From Anabaena lutea FACHB-196 (lineage in GTDB: Bacteria > Cyanobacteriota > Cyanobacteriia > Cyanobacteriales > Nostocaceae), in NCBI RefSeq assembly GCF_014698305.1, contig NZ_JACJST010000017.1:1-64000 (forward strand): a stretch of 64,000 nucleotides of DNA, written 5' to 3'. A program made the position numbers and the translations under genes. The notes under the pieces were generated by a model, which made no database searches, had not been told where the DNA came from, and saw only the letters and a list, made by a program, of their open reading frames with translations. Positions 19,360-28,257 of this stretch are shown here, in pieces (position 1 is the stretch's first letter; every line of letters starts with the position of its first letter).

Positions 19360-19908
19360 TTAGTAACTCCCAGCCCAAGTTATCCATTGATGGGATAAAC
19401 CGATATGCAAAATTTCCTCGGTCATCTCTACTTCAGTGATGATTGCTCCTGCTAAATCTGCACTATTAAATTCTGATTCATTGATATTACTACCAATTAA
19501 ATTGGCTTTGTCGAGATTAGCACCAGTGAAAACAGCACCACTCATTTCTGCTTCACTGAGGTTTGCACCCAGTAAGTTTGCCAACATTAAATTTGCACCA
19601 CGCAAATCGGCACGACTCAGGTTACTTTCTTTGAGATTGGCTTTCATTAAATCAGCGCCAATGAAGTTAACTTCACTCAAATTGGTATATTGCAAATTTG
19701 CTCCATTTAAGTCAGCATTAGTCAAATTTGCTCTGGTTAAGTTACATCCACTCAAGTTAGCTTGACTTAAGTCAGCACCACTCAAGTCAGCTTCAGCTAA
19801 ATTAACCCCACTCAAGTTAGCCTGATTTAAATTAGCCTGATGTAGAGTTATGCCCTGAAAATTCCGCTCTCCTGATTTATATTGACTCAGGAGTTTTTTA
19901 GTATCCAT
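19360..19908 (-). CDS. Pentapeptide-repeat protein
   Basis: 182 residues. Residues about 22-155 are almost wholly A(N/D)LxxA-type pentapeptides (ANLNQANLSGVNLAEADLSG and onward), which predict a right-handed quadrilateral beta-helix of roughly six to seven coils. A short non-repeat N-terminus (MDTKKLLSQYKSGERNFQG) and a C-terminal tail (HQWITWAGSY) cap it. No catalytic domain or signal peptide is present. Such proteins are abundant in cyanobacteria, and most have no known function. It stands alone; its promoter must lie in the region above 19909. Confidence 0.9.
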   Translation of the reverse strand: MDTKKLLSQYKSGERNFQGITLHQANLNQANLSGVNLAEADLSGADLSQANLSGCNLTRANLTNADLNGANLQYTNLSEVNFIGADLMKANLKESNLSRADLRGANLMLANLLGANLSEAEMSGAVFTGANLDKANLIGSNINESEFNSADLAGAIITEVEMTEEILHIGLSHQWITWAGSY

Positions 19909-20257
19909 ATTTCACCTCGTTATACCTATAGGTGAGTTAGATATTCCTCAAACCACACCAAAAACTATTTGGTAATTCTATTGTGCTAATGTTTTTGGTG
20001 TTTTAAACCATGTCTTAATGGAAAGATACTTAACTTAATGGTAATGTCATGTACAGGCAATCTGAATATCTATAGCAATCCGATTTGATGCTTGAAGAAA
20101 TCTCAGTATTTGTAGGGTGAGTAATATAAGCTGGGCAATGCCCACCCTACGTGTGTTTCAAAAATCAAAAAATCAAATATGAGTCCTAGATGTTCATTGG
20201 TATTGAGATCAACGTTAAAATCTATCAAGACTATGGGAACAGCAAAAAATTATTAAC
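19909..20257. other. Intergenic region with dispersed repeat
   Basis: 349 bp between divergent genes. Around 20093-20200 lies a repeat with GTAGGGTGAGT...GGGCAATGCCCACCCTACG hairpin units flanked by AATCCGATTTGATGC and rows of ATCAAAAAATCAAATA. These are pieces of the same dispersed family seen at 22310 and 60196. No gene is seen. Confidence 0.6.
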
Positions 20258-20878
20258 ATGAAGGCTGATTTGACATCTACCACTACACCTGATTTTGTCA
20301 GCACCCTATCCCAAGCTGCTGCTGCGTATCGAGAGGGAAGCAAACTTCCGGCTGCTGAGGTACTAGTAAATGCCTTACTACAAGCAGAAAAAACTGCTAA
20401 ACAGCAACGGCTGAATTATCCTTTTGATTCTCTGATTGGTAAATGGCGGCTTTGTTTTGCGACTGGGACAAAAAAAGTTAGAAAGCGCGGGGGAATTATA
20501 TTGGGTAAAGGTTTTTATTTACCCAAATTTGCAGCAGCCCATATTTCCTTTAGTCCCAGTTTAGAACAGGCTTCAGGTAGGGGGGAAATTGGTAATCAGG
20601 TTGAATTTGGTCAGGTGTCGTTGAAGTTGACGGGGCCAGCACAATATTTAGGTAAAAAAAATTTATTGGCTTTTGACTTTACCCAGATGCAATTTAGTTT
20701 ATTTAATCGTGTTGTTTACAATCAACCAATTCGTTCTGGTAAAGTTGACACTGAGGATTTCTACAACCAGCCTATAGCTAAATTAGCTTTTTTTGCCTTC
20801 TTTTTAGTCACGGAAGATTTCATTGCAGCCCGTGGCCGTGGTGGAGGTTTAGCAATCTGGATTAGGAATTTAGATTGA
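20258..20878 (+). CDS. Fibrillin/PAP-like conserved protein
   Basis: 206 residues. An N-terminal helical part (FVSTLSQAAAAYREGSKLPA) precedes a beta-rich domain with FDSLIGKWRLCFATGTKKVR and AAHISFSPSLEQASGRGEIG. The LxGKWRLxFATG pattern resembles the lipocalin-like plastid-lipid-associated (fibrillin) proteins of thylakoids, but this is recognition by style only. No signal peptide is evident. The gene is monocistronic. Confidence 0.55.
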   Translation: MKADLTSTTTPDFVSTLSQAAAAYREGSKLPAAEVLVNALLQAEKTAKQQRLNYPFDSLIGKWRLCFATGTKKVRKRGGIILGKGFYLPKFAAAHISFSPSLEQASGRGEIGNQVEFGQVSLKLTGPAQYLGKKNLLAFDFTQMQFSLFNRVVYNQPIRSGKVDTEDFYNQPIAKLAFFAFFLVTEDFIAARGRGGGLAIWIRNLD

Positions 20879-21257
20879 ATTGCAATTTTCATATTTTGGG
20901 GCAGGATATTAGTAAGAGGATGTTTTAAAAGTGGTGGGTGATGTATTAAAAACTTTAGATCCTCCTAAATCCTCCTTAAATAAGGAGGACAAAGCTCAAT
21001 ATCCTGTTCATCCTTTAATCCTAGAAATCCTGATTCAGACAGATGATGTGAATGTCAAGTGTTTGCTAATGTTGGCTTGTTGGGTTTCGTTCCTCAACCC
21101 AACCTACGATTAACCTGACGCTAAGAGAGGAAGAGAAGTGTTGACATTGAGTTTTAGATGTGTTATGATGGAATTGACAAGGAAGAACTATGCTATTAAT
21201 CAAAGATTGAGAGTTTCTTTGTAGGAGTTTAGCAATGTTAAACCCCTTGCGTAAGAT
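20879..21257. other. Intergenic repeats (CCTCCTTAAATAAGGAGG hairpin and TTGGGTT family)
   Basis: 379 bp. It contains TCCTCCTTAAATAAGGAGGA (a perfect palindrome) and GTTGGGTTTCGTTCCTCAACCCAACCTACG, another dispersed hairpin related to ones near 40240, 46800 and 49380. A 60-codon frame (20931-21113) is repeat-derived. No gene is seen. Confidence 0.6.
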
Positions 21258-22211
21258 TCATACCAATTGCAATTTTTCTAAAAGCAATTTCTCGATTTCT
21301 TGACTCACAAATTTATTTCCTTTCGTGTTCATGTGAATATGGTCTTGATATAAGGCTTGTGGGTTAGCAATTGAATTAAATTTTGGTAAAAAATCTATAT
21401 AATTAATTTGTTGTTCCTTAGTAAAATCACTGAGGCGTTTACGGGCGACAATTTCATAGTCATGGGAACCTGGTTCGCCGATTTCTCTGAGTAAAGGAGT
21501 CATAACCAGTAGGAATTGACTATTATTTTCTTGAGCGAAATTCTGAATTTTACTAATTGCTTCTAAATTTATACCGACGCGATCGCCTGTTTCATTCTGC
21601 AATGCTTGAAGTTCAGGAATCGATTTTTGTTTAAAAACGTAACGCTGTAACACTTCCGCAATTGCTAATGGCGGTTTATGATTTGGGTAGTTGCGATCGC
21701 GCCCCACAGGTAAAGAACTAGGCGCAGTAGCAAATAAATCATCAGTATTAATTAGTAAAATCAGCACCTGAGCTTGAAAATTGCCAAAACGCTGTAAATA
21801 AGCTAATTCATTTCTTGGACCCCAAGAGTTAGCTGAAGCATTTAGCACTTCTACTTGTTGGTAATGACTCTGTGATGACAAAGAAGCCATCAGCAAACTA
21901 GAAATAGTATTCTTTTGATCTGTCCACCAACCGCCATTAGCAATAGAATCGCCTAAAAGCAAAACTCTTAAGGTTCCAGATGTAGGTATTTTGGAGATTT
22001 TTCCACTCCGCATGGAAAATTCATTAATTTCAATCTGATTTCCCAGGCGACGGGTGCTTTGGTTAGGTGCTAATAAATAACCAATTTGCTCATCACCAAT
22101 GTAAATCAGGGGATTACCAAAACCAAAGAGCGATCGCAATCCTAACTCTATCACCACCAATAATCCCACCGATACCGCCAAAATGACGATTAGTACCTCT
22201 TTCACTGACAA
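21258..22211 (-). CDS. SGNH/GDSL-family hydrolase, membrane anchored
   Basis: 317 residues. An N-terminal hydrophobic anchor (about residues 5-28, VLIVILAVSVGLLVVIELGL) precedes an SGNH hydrolase domain. Block I is LLLGDSIANGG with the nucleophile serine, an asparagine block is NASANSWGPRNE, and block V is QDHIHMNTKGNKF with the Asp-His pair. The fold acts on esters such as acyl or acetyl groups of polysaccharides; the substrate is unknown. It is probably oriented to the periplasm. No operon partner is near. Confidence 0.85.
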   Translation of the reverse strand: MSVKEVLIVILAVSVGLLVVIELGLRSLFGFGNPLIYIGDEQIGYLLAPNQSTRRLGNQIEINEFSMRSGKISKIPTSGTLRVLLLGDSIANGGWWTDQKNTISSLLMASLSSQSHYQQVEVLNASANSWGPRNELAYLQRFGNFQAQVLILLINTDDLFATAPSSLPVGRDRNYPNHKPPLAIAEVLQRYVFKQKSIPELQALQNETGDRVGINLEAISKIQNFAQENNSQFLLVMTPLLREIGEPGSHDYEIVARKRLSDFTKEQQINYIDFLPKFNSIANPQALYQDHIHMNTKGNKFVSQEIEKLLLEKLQLV

Positions 22212-22309
22212 TTTCCTCGAAAATAATATAGTAATAAATTATACAAGTTTATACAAAATTCATCAAAAAGCAGCCAACAGATTACAAAAGTAGCTATTAC
22301 CTATAGGAC

Positions 22310-22395
22310 TAATATTTGATTTTTGAAATATACGTAGGTGGGCAATGCCCACCGTATCATGGTTTTGGTGGGCTTCGATCTATTCAAATCGGATG
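22310..22395. repeat. Dispersed repeat sharing a 30-bp block with 60196-60225
   Basis: Bases 22310-22339 are identical to 60196-60225 (TAATATTTGATTTTTGAAAT followed by ATACGTAGGT). Here the block continues into a GTGGGCAATGCCCAC hairpin and ends near TTCAAATCGGATGCC, the inverse of ATCCGATTTGATGC at 20093. Confidence 0.75.
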
Positions 22396-22538
22396 CCTAT
22401 ATGAAAAAGTGCTTTTACTTAAAAAACCGTTGCAAAGCTTAAAGAAAATAATAATGTAAATTTAACATCATCGTCCAACAGAAAGACTACAATCAAGACG
22501 GACAGATTAGCACTGTAACAAAGGAGGTTTACAAAGCT

Positions 22539-22679
22539 ATGTCTGACTTAAATCGCGGAATTATGAAATTTGAAGGTGCAGATTCCCCAAAAGTAGTGAC
22601 TATCTCTACTGTTTTGCTGTTGGGGTCGATAGCAGCGCTCATTCTATGGGCGTTACAATCTGCCTATGCTCTAAACTAG
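22539..22679 (+). CDS. 46-residue single-span membrane protein
   Basis: A short gene with an ideal ribosome-binding site: AAAGGAGG at about 22520-22527, 11 bp before ATG 22539. The product starts MSDLNRGIMKFEGADSPKVV, followed by one transmembrane helix (ISTVLLLGSIAALILWALQ) and a short tail SAYALN. The soluble N-terminus, single helix and strong ribosome-binding site are typical of small thylakoid or photosystem subunits, but I do not recognise it as a named Psb, Psa, Pet or Ndh subunit. A strong hairpin follows at 22700-22739, consistent with a monocistronic highly expressed gene. Confidence 0.8.
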   Translation: MSDLNRGIMKFEGADSPKVVTISTVLLLGSIAALILWALQSAYALN

Positions 22680-22699
22680 AATCATTAAGTAAGCTACAA

Positions 22700-22739
22700 G
22701 GACACTAGCAGCAAGGTTTTCCATCGCTGTCTAGTGTCC
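22700..22739 (+). terminator. Hairpin after the 46-residue membrane protein
   Basis: The arms GGACACTAG (22700-22708) and CTAGTGTCC (22731-22739) pair perfectly, with an inner CAGC/GCTG extension. It starts 21 bp after the stop codon. No T-run follows. Confidence 0.65.
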
Positions 22740-23072
22740 ATAAAGCAAATAATCAAACTAGCGAAAAAAAATTAATTAAAATTTTGATTTGCGATTTGCG
22801 ATTTTAGATGGAATCCCCAATCGGAAGTCAGAGGTAACTCATAGTTAAGTCGGAGTACATTTTTACTAGAGCGTGCTAAGAACTGGTGCTTTGGCACAGC
22901 ACGTTCTCATTAATTCTCAATAAGGAAAGAGTCACCGCGACACAGCTTCCCGCGTCCAGGTGCAGATGCTTTCAAGAGGTGAAAGTATTGATAAATCAAG
23001 CTTCTTAAAAATCAACCGCACCAGCTTGATAAAAGTTCATCCAGACTCTATTGATATTAGTTAGCAATAGAG
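22740..23072. other. Left border region of the 23-37 kb element
   Basis: A hairpin at 22868-22907 (GAGCGTGCT/AGCACGTTC). The stretch after it (about 22920-23070) has no repeats or genes and is where the element's left end must lie. No direct repeat matching the right side (37329-37359) was found by eye. Confidence 0.4.
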
Positions 23073-23297
23073 TTAATTTTCACTAGACGAGTTGGCAGTT
23101 TTTGCCCCTTCAAGCTCGTCCAGGCGATAATTCTGAATTTCATTCTGTGCGACTATCTCAGACCTGAGTAACTTAATTTCAGCACCCATATCAGAAACCT
23201 TGCTACCAATGGAAAAGCCACCAGTGATTAAATAAAGTCCTGACTGTGTGGCAATAGTCAGGACGGTGATCAACATCGTCAATCGTTCAGTACTCAT
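23073..23297 (-). CDS. Small membrane protein with coiled-coil tail (holin-like size)
   Basis: 74 residues: an N-terminal hydrophobic span (LTMLITVLTIATQSGLYLIT), then an amphipathic heptad region (MGAEIKLLRSEIVAQNEIQN) and a polar end. It is the last gene of the nine-gene minus-strand operon. The size and layout resemble phage holins or small tail-associated proteins, but nothing proves that role. Confidence 0.6.
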   Translation of the reverse strand: MSTERLTMLITVLTIATQSGLYLITGGFSIGSKVSDMGAEIKLLRSEIVAQNEIQNYRLDELEGAKTANSSSEN

Positions 23298-23337
23298 GAT
23301 TCTGGAAAAGGTGAAAGTGCGATCGCTCGCTAATTGC

Positions 23338-23820
23338 CTATGACACTAGCTGGTCTAGCTTAAAGTTCAAATTAGCGAATTCTTGAGTAAGTAAAATTTC
23401 CTCGGAAGTATCATCAATCCCCGTGTACCGCCAAACAATAATTTGTGCATCCAGAAACCAGCGCGGTAAATTAATGCTCAAGCTGTAAGTAGCACTTACT
23501 TTCGGGAACATCACCAAATTATTCTGATCTAAAAATAATGCTTGGGACTTATTGAAAGTTGCATCCTGAGAGCCACCCAAGACCACACCAGTTGATATCT
23601 TTTGATTGACGTATCCCGCAAAACGCCATGTAGCGTCTTCTGGTACTGTCGTTGCAACACTAATCGCAAAAATGAAAGATTCTAGCAAAAAAGGTATATC
23701 TACGGGGGGAATTGGTACAGGGACGGGCTTACCCTCTTCAGTGTAAAGAACCGCCCCTGTAACGCTTGTGGTGTAAATACTTTCCCAATTTGCATTATTA
23801 GAAAGCTCTACAACTCTCAT
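23338..23820 (-). CDS. Element operon hypothetical protein (160 aa)
   Basis: Not recognised. It starts MRVVELSNNANWESIYTTSV and is beta-rich with no signal peptide. The middle contains PVPVPIPPVDIPFLLESF and the end LLTQEFANLNFKLDQLVS. It could be a structural or fibre-like subunit from its strand-rich composition; this is inference. Its start overlaps the stop of the 80-aa gene by 4 bp, showing coupled translation. Confidence 0.65.
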   Translation of the reverse strand: MRVVELSNNANWESIYTTSVTGAVLYTEEGKPVPVPIPPVDIPFLLESFIFAISVATTVPEDATWRFAGYVNQKISTGVVLGGSQDATFNKSQALFLDQNNLVMFPKVSATYSLSINLPRWFLDAQIIVWRYTGIDDTSEEILLTQEFANLNFKLDQLVS

Positions 23821-24059
23821 GGCAGAAGTAACGGTGATAATTGTCCGTCAAGAATGTCCTCAACTGGCTCAACATGATCAAAGGGGTCAACACCATACTC
23901 ATCTAGAATGTCAAAGTATGTCCCCGTATCAATCTTGCCTTGCAGCCAATCGACTGAAGCCTGATTAATCGTGAGCATACCCTGGATGCTGCGCTCGTCA
24001 GGTGCAGAGACAAAAAGTAAATCCCGGTAGTCTTTGGGAAGTATTAATTGACTAGACAT
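23817..24059 (-). CDS. Element operon hypothetical protein (80 aa)
   Basis: Not recognised. A small acidic protein, MSSQLILPKDYRDLLFVSAP, with an acidic centre (DILDEYGVDPFDHVEPVEDI). It overlaps both neighbours (1 bp with the 193-aa gene, 4 bp with the 160-aa gene), so it is translated within the operon. Confidence 0.65.
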   Translation of the reverse strand: MSSQLILPKDYRDLLFVSAPDERSIQGMLTINQASVDWLQGKIDTGTYFDILDEYGVDPFDHVEPVEDILDGQLSPLLLP

Positions 24060-24640
24060 TAGATAATCTCAGGAGCAAAATAAATTCGATTGCCTTCGGA
24101 TGCCAAAAAAGTTTTTACGTTGGCAATATCTTTAATTTCAGATACAGCCGTGGCGTAAGCTTCATTTCCTGCCTGCTGAGATCCAAACGGCGAAGAAGTT
24201 GATTTGTTGTCGTAGCGTGCATACTGAATATCGGTCACACGTGACTCATTGTCAGCGACCGCCGCACCACGCTTCACAACGCCAAATCTTGCCGCTTTAA
24301 AACCAGTCAACCCATCCAGCAAGACCCCGCCCTGGGGAACGGTAAAGCCTACAGCTATCGTTCGCCCTGTAGTTGCAGCTGCTTCTCTTACCAAGGTAGT
24401 AATATCTGTGTTTCCAGACTGAGTATCAGAGAGCAATCTCACAGGTAAATATATCCGACCAGCTAAATTGAAGGATTCCACAAATCCTTTAACCTTATTT
24501 GGCTTAACCTTCACAGAAGTACCCCGTTGAGCCTTGTAAGCAGCTTGTTTTTGCGCCCTGGTCAGGTCTTCATATGCTCGTAATTTGGTCAACGCTGCAT
24601 TTAATTCAACGCCGCGTCTGATGTCTGTATATCTTCCCAC
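24059..24640 (-). CDS. Element operon hypothetical protein (193 aa)
   Basis: Not recognised. It starts at GTG 24640 with a good site (AAGGAG 8 bp before). The N-terminal 50 residues are basic and helical (LTRAQKQAAYKAQRGTSVKV); the rest is a compact beta-rich domain (GRIYLPVRLLSDTQSGNTDI, GFTVPQGGVLLDGLTGFKAA). A basic arm plus a beta domain is a layout used by capsid-type and nucleic-acid-binding proteins, which is only suggestive. The 108-bp gap in front of it is the largest inside the operon. Confidence 0.65.
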   Translation of the reverse strand: MGRYTDIRRGVELNAALTKLRAYEDLTRAQKQAAYKAQRGTSVKVKPNKVKGFVESFNLAGRIYLPVRLLSDTQSGNTDITTLVREAAATTGRTIAVGFTVPQGGVLLDGLTGFKAARFGVVKRGAAVADNESRVTDIQYARYDNKSTSSPFGSQQAGNEAYATAVSEIKDIANVKTFLASEGNRIYFAPEII

Positions 24641-24748
24641 GTGAATTTCTCCTTATTTCTTGAAACCCACTCTAGCACCGTGTTTTGGGAAGGTTTAAAC
24701 CAGCGACAAGTTAACTTGTCGAAAAAGAAGCGCGAAGAATTGAAAATG

Positions 24749-25564
24749 CTAGACCTCCACAATGGCATTGCGTAACCGCCCCGCCACGGACACTAGGTTA
24801 ACTGGCTTGATTTGCCCCGGAATGATTAATTGGGCGTGGGTGAATTTCACATCAGCCGTTGGACGTTGGCGCGGCTTCCTGACCGTTTTTCCATATACCA
24901 GATGTGTACCAGGCAGCGCTGGGTAAGTTTTGGTATTTTCTATAAACTGAAAAAAATCATCATTGTAAGTCTTGTCTAAAATTTTCAAACAACTTTGGAT
25001 AATAGAAATCCCCTCTGCCTTGCTAATAGTTAATACCCTAAAATCAAAGCCATTCTCCAAGTCAATGTAAGTGCATTTGTATTTCCCCTTCTTCCACACC
25101 AAGGGAGGTGTCGCAAACTCAGCTTTTATCTCATTGGCATATTCCAAAGAATCCGCATACTTGATGGTTTCGGCTGTTCTGTTCATTACATGAAAAGTAA
25201 TTTCGCCGCGAACCTGTTCCGTGCCAGAGCCGTGCTTTTCAAAGTCGTACGACTCTTTGAAATAGAGCCGTATCTGTGGCTTAAATTTGCTATCTCTTTG
25301 AAATTCCTGTACCGGAATTCCGTAAATAGGTGTTTGTATAGACTGTGCGTGTCCAGCCGTAATTTCAAACAACCACATTCTTAGTAGTACTAAAATTACC
25401 GTATCCTTGGACTGGATAAGGCAGGCAACCTTCAACGACCTTTTAGGTGTTGAAATGTCATCATCAGGCTGATTTTTATAGAATGCCCTTACCCGACGAT
25501 TATGTACAAGCTCTACTGTCTCTCTTAAATGTTTCCAACTATTGAATCCTTCTGGTAAAGCCAT
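24749..25564 (-). CDS. Element operon hypothetical protein (271 aa)
   Basis: Not recognised. MALPEGFNSWKHLRETVELV opens a soluble alpha/beta protein with DKTYNDDFFQFIENTKTYPA and TRLR-like basic patches near VRKPRQRPTADVKFTHAQ. There is no Walker motif, protease triad or HTH that I can see. It lies 2 bp after the stop of the 896-residue protein, so it is expressed with it. Confidence 0.7.
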   Translation of the reverse strand: MALPEGFNSWKHLRETVELVHNRRVRAFYKNQPDDDISTPKRSLKVACLIQSKDTVILVLLRMWLFEITAGHAQSIQTPIYGIPVQEFQRDSKFKPQIRLYFKESYDFEKHGSGTEQVRGEITFHVMNRTAETIKYADSLEYANEIKAEFATPPLVWKKGKYKCTYIDLENGFDFRVLTISKAEGISIIQSCLKILDKTYNDDFFQFIENTKTYPALPGTHLVYGKTVRKPRQRPTADVKFTHAQLIIPGQIKPVNLVSVAGRLRNAIVEV

Positions 25565-25566
25565 AA

Positions 25567-28257
25567 TTATTCATCAGCCTCCAAATCAGCCTCTGGTGTT
25601 TCTTTCCCCGCGCTTGCTGCGGCTGCGGCTGCTTCATCAGCTTTTAATTTATCCGGTTCAGGAATAGGCGCAGCCTTGTTTTCGGGCTTATCATCTTCCT
25701 TCCATACTTTCAATAATTCAGTTGTTGAATTAGTTAATTCAGTTGTTTGAGAAATAATATCTAGCGGTACTTGAGTTACCTGTTGAATTGTTGAAGCGCC
25801 TTGCTGCAATCCTTCCAGAAAATTAGTAATTCTATTTATTTTAGGTTGAGGATTCATCCAGCCATAAGCGTCATCAAGAACTTGTCCAGCCTTTCTTAAT
25901 GCATTACCTATCTTGCCATTCTGTCCGGCCACTAATTCCAGTCCATTTAATATTGAGCTTGCCAATCCTTGAAAACTATTTAATATATTTGTCGATGCTT
26001 GGTATATTCGATTAGCCTTAGACCAGGCAAGTGATAAAGTTGCATAATTTTCAGTTCCCACAATACCTTTGATAATGTTCTCAATTGTGTTACCAATAAT
26101 TTCCCCTACATTAACTGCTTGACCTTTATCGTCTTTAATACCAATCAATTGCAAGATATTATTGAATGCACCCAACAAGGTTTGTCCAATGTCATTTGAC
26201 AACATCAAGTGATTTTGAACTGTAGCCGCAAATGTTAAAACATTTAGAACTCTATCCAATTGCAACCACTTAAAACCATCAACTAACTTCCCTCCAATAC
26301 CACCAACAATCTGCGCTCCTAACTTATTATCAATCTTCGTGAGCAGTGCCAATTGTCCAGCGTTTGCCCCAGCATTTAATTTATTCAACAAGTCATTATT
26401 GTTAGCCTTATCCGCACTATTAATGTCTGCACTTTGCTTATCTAGGGATTGTTTACCACACCCACCATTAAATGATTTGCAAATAGCCTTTCCTACCTCA
26501 GTATTAATCTGAGGAAGGGTAGGGATAGAGGGTTTAATGGTATCGGCTACCTTGCCAGGAATTAGAGGAATACTAGATATCAAAGGTATCATTTTATCGA
26601 GTTTTTGATTGGCTTCGATATCCACCTTTTCTCTCTCCTTAATCTTGGTATCTAGACCATTGATTTCAGTTCCAACTTTTTTCAATTCTTGTTTTAACCC
26701 ATTAATATCTAGCTTCAGTGATGCATCAACCTTTTCTAACTCACTACCTTTCAACCCTAAAGCAATTGCATTTTCTTTCTGAAATTCCTTAAACCGCTGG
26801 TCAGCCGAAAGATCAGAAAGCTTTTCAAAGTCAGCTATCTTCTTGTCGAATTCCTTGGACAGTTCAGATTGAACCAAGTCCTTTGAATTTTGCTTTTTAA
26901 ACTCTTGAAAACGCTGTTCACTTGTTAGATTTGACAGCTTCTCAAAATCAGCTATCCTCTTGTCAAATTCTTTGGATAACTCCGACTTAGCTAAGTCCTT
27001 GGTTTTCAAATCTCGGATATTCAAATCTTTGTTATTCTTAGTAACAAAAGCATTGAATTTGTCATCTAATTCTTTTTGTAATGGCGATAGATCCGGTGTG
27101 TTAACTTTATTATTTGCTTTATCAATTGACGCTGCTAATTTTGCATCATTTGCAGCGAGATTGTTAATGCTTCCTGCTAAAGCTGCATCTCTAGCGGTCA
27201 ATGCATCTAATTGATATTGATTTGTTTGACGTAATAAATCAACCTCACTCCGTACTTGAAAAAGGTCTGATGCTTTAGGAACTGCGTCAAATGCACGAGC
27301 TAAGGCTTTGGTTTGTTCAACTGCTGCATTTATTGATGCATCTTGCAAACCATTTTTAGTTTCTGCCTTTTGAGCAATAGCTTTTGCAGATTGTATATCT
27401 GCTTTTAAAGCAGCGATAGTGCTACTAATTGAATCGCCCAAGCCTTGCTTGAATTTCAAAGACAATTCGTTGTACTGCTTTGAGAGGGTGTCTAACAACG
27501 TTCTACCCTGCCTTGTCTCGTAAAGGGCATCATTCCCTAATTTACGGGCTTCTGATACCTTCGCCTCTAAGATATCTCTACCTGCACGAACTTCATATAA
27601 GGCATCATTTCCTAATTTACGGGACTCCGCTATTTTCCCCTCTAGAATCTGCCTACCTGCACGAACTTCATACAAGGCATCATTTGCTTGTTTTTTACTT
27701 TCTGATATTTTCCCTTCTAAAATCTCTCTACCCTTACGAGTTTCATACAAAGCATCATTTGCATCTTTTTTGATTGAGGGAATTTGCTTTTCAAGGGCAT
27801 AAGCTCTATCTCTGGTCCGTTGATCGCTCAATTCAAGTTGTTTAATTTTTGACCTATTAATTGTTATCTGTGTTAATGCTTTTGATAAGTCTTTCGCAAG
27901 AGAATTGTTAAAGCTTTCCTGTGCTTTTTGAAGCATAGGACGCAGCCAATACAAATCAATCATGAGAATCCCAAAAGTGCCTAAACCGATAACGATTCCA
28001 CCCAAAGCCAAGCTTGCCTTGCCAGCTTTTGCAACTGCGGTTGAACCCGGTACTTTCTCCAATACCTTATCAGAAACTTTTTTTAAGTCTTTAGTTAATT
28101 TAATGTTTTCAAGCCTTTGCTTGTTGACTAATCTGGTCGTATTTCTAACATCATTTATTGAACTACTTAAAACCTTTCTAGACGTTCTGTACCCTTTAAG
28201 TAGTTCCTGTACAGTATTAGGAATTCGCACAAACGAAGGGTCGGACGGTATACTCAT
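25567..28257 (-). CDS. Large coiled-coil membrane protein (896 aa), tape-measure-like
   Basis: The central gene of the element. A single hydrophobic span lies at residues about 82-103 (SLALGGIVIGLGTFGILMID). It is followed by long heptad-rich helix. Four 25-residue repeats start at residues 167, 192, 217 and 242 with NDALYE(T/V)R(x)GR(x)(I/L)L. A second repeat of about 39 residues (SKEFDKRIADFEKL / SKEFDKKIADFEKL) follows near 410-480. The C-terminal third (about 640-830) is helical and moderately hydrophobic. The tail is acidic and Ala-rich. The architecture recalls phage tape-measure proteins or other length-determining coiled coils, but no tail gene is recognisable nearby, so the role is open. 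It overlaps the 95-aa gene by 4 bp. Confidence 0.8.
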   Translation of the reverse strand: MSIPSDPSFVRIPNTVQELLKGYRTSRKVLSSSINDVRNTTRLVNKQRLENIKLTKDLKKVSDKVLEKVPGSTAVAKAGKASLALGGIVIGLGTFGILMIDLYWLRPMLQKAQESFNNSLAKDLSKALTQITINRSKIKQLELSDQRTRDRAYALEKQIPSIKKDANDALYETRKGREILEGKISESKKQANDALYEVRAGRQILEGKIAESRKLGNDALYEVRAGRDILEAKVSEARKLGNDALYETRQGRTLLDTLSKQYNELSLKFKQGLGDSISSTIAALKADIQSAKAIAQKAETKNGLQDASINAAVEQTKALARAFDAVPKASDLFQVRSEVDLLRQTNQYQLDALTARDAALAGSINNLAANDAKLAASIDKANNKVNTPDLSPLQKELDDKFNAFVTKNNKDLNIRDLKTKDLAKSELSKEFDKRIADFEKLSNLTSEQRFQEFKKQNSKDLVQSELSKEFDKKIADFEKLSDLSADQRFKEFQKENAIALGLKGSELEKVDASLKLDINGLKQELKKVGTEINGLDTKIKEREKVDIEANQKLDKMIPLISSIPLIPGKVADTIKPSIPTLPQINTEVGKAICKSFNGGCGKQSLDKQSADINSADKANNNDLLNKLNAGANAGQLALLTKIDNKLGAQIVGGIGGKLVDGFKWLQLDRVLNVLTFAATVQNHLMLSNDIGQTLLGAFNNILQLIGIKDDKGQAVNVGEIIGNTIENIIKGIVGTENYATLSLAWSKANRIYQASTNILNSFQGLASSILNGLELVAGQNGKIGNALRKAGQVLDDAYGWMNPQPKINRITNFLEGLQQGASTIQQVTQVPLDIISQTTELTNSTTELLKVWKEDDKPENKAAPIPEPDKLKADEAAAAAASAGKETPEADLEADE

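Noticed and set aside
20931-21113. 60-codon frame on the plus strand
   Set aside because: Lies in dispersed hairpin repeats, with no ribosome-binding site and no protein-like composition.
22868-22907. Possible tRNA or attachment site tRNA end
   Set aside because: A simple hairpin without anticodon or T-arm features.
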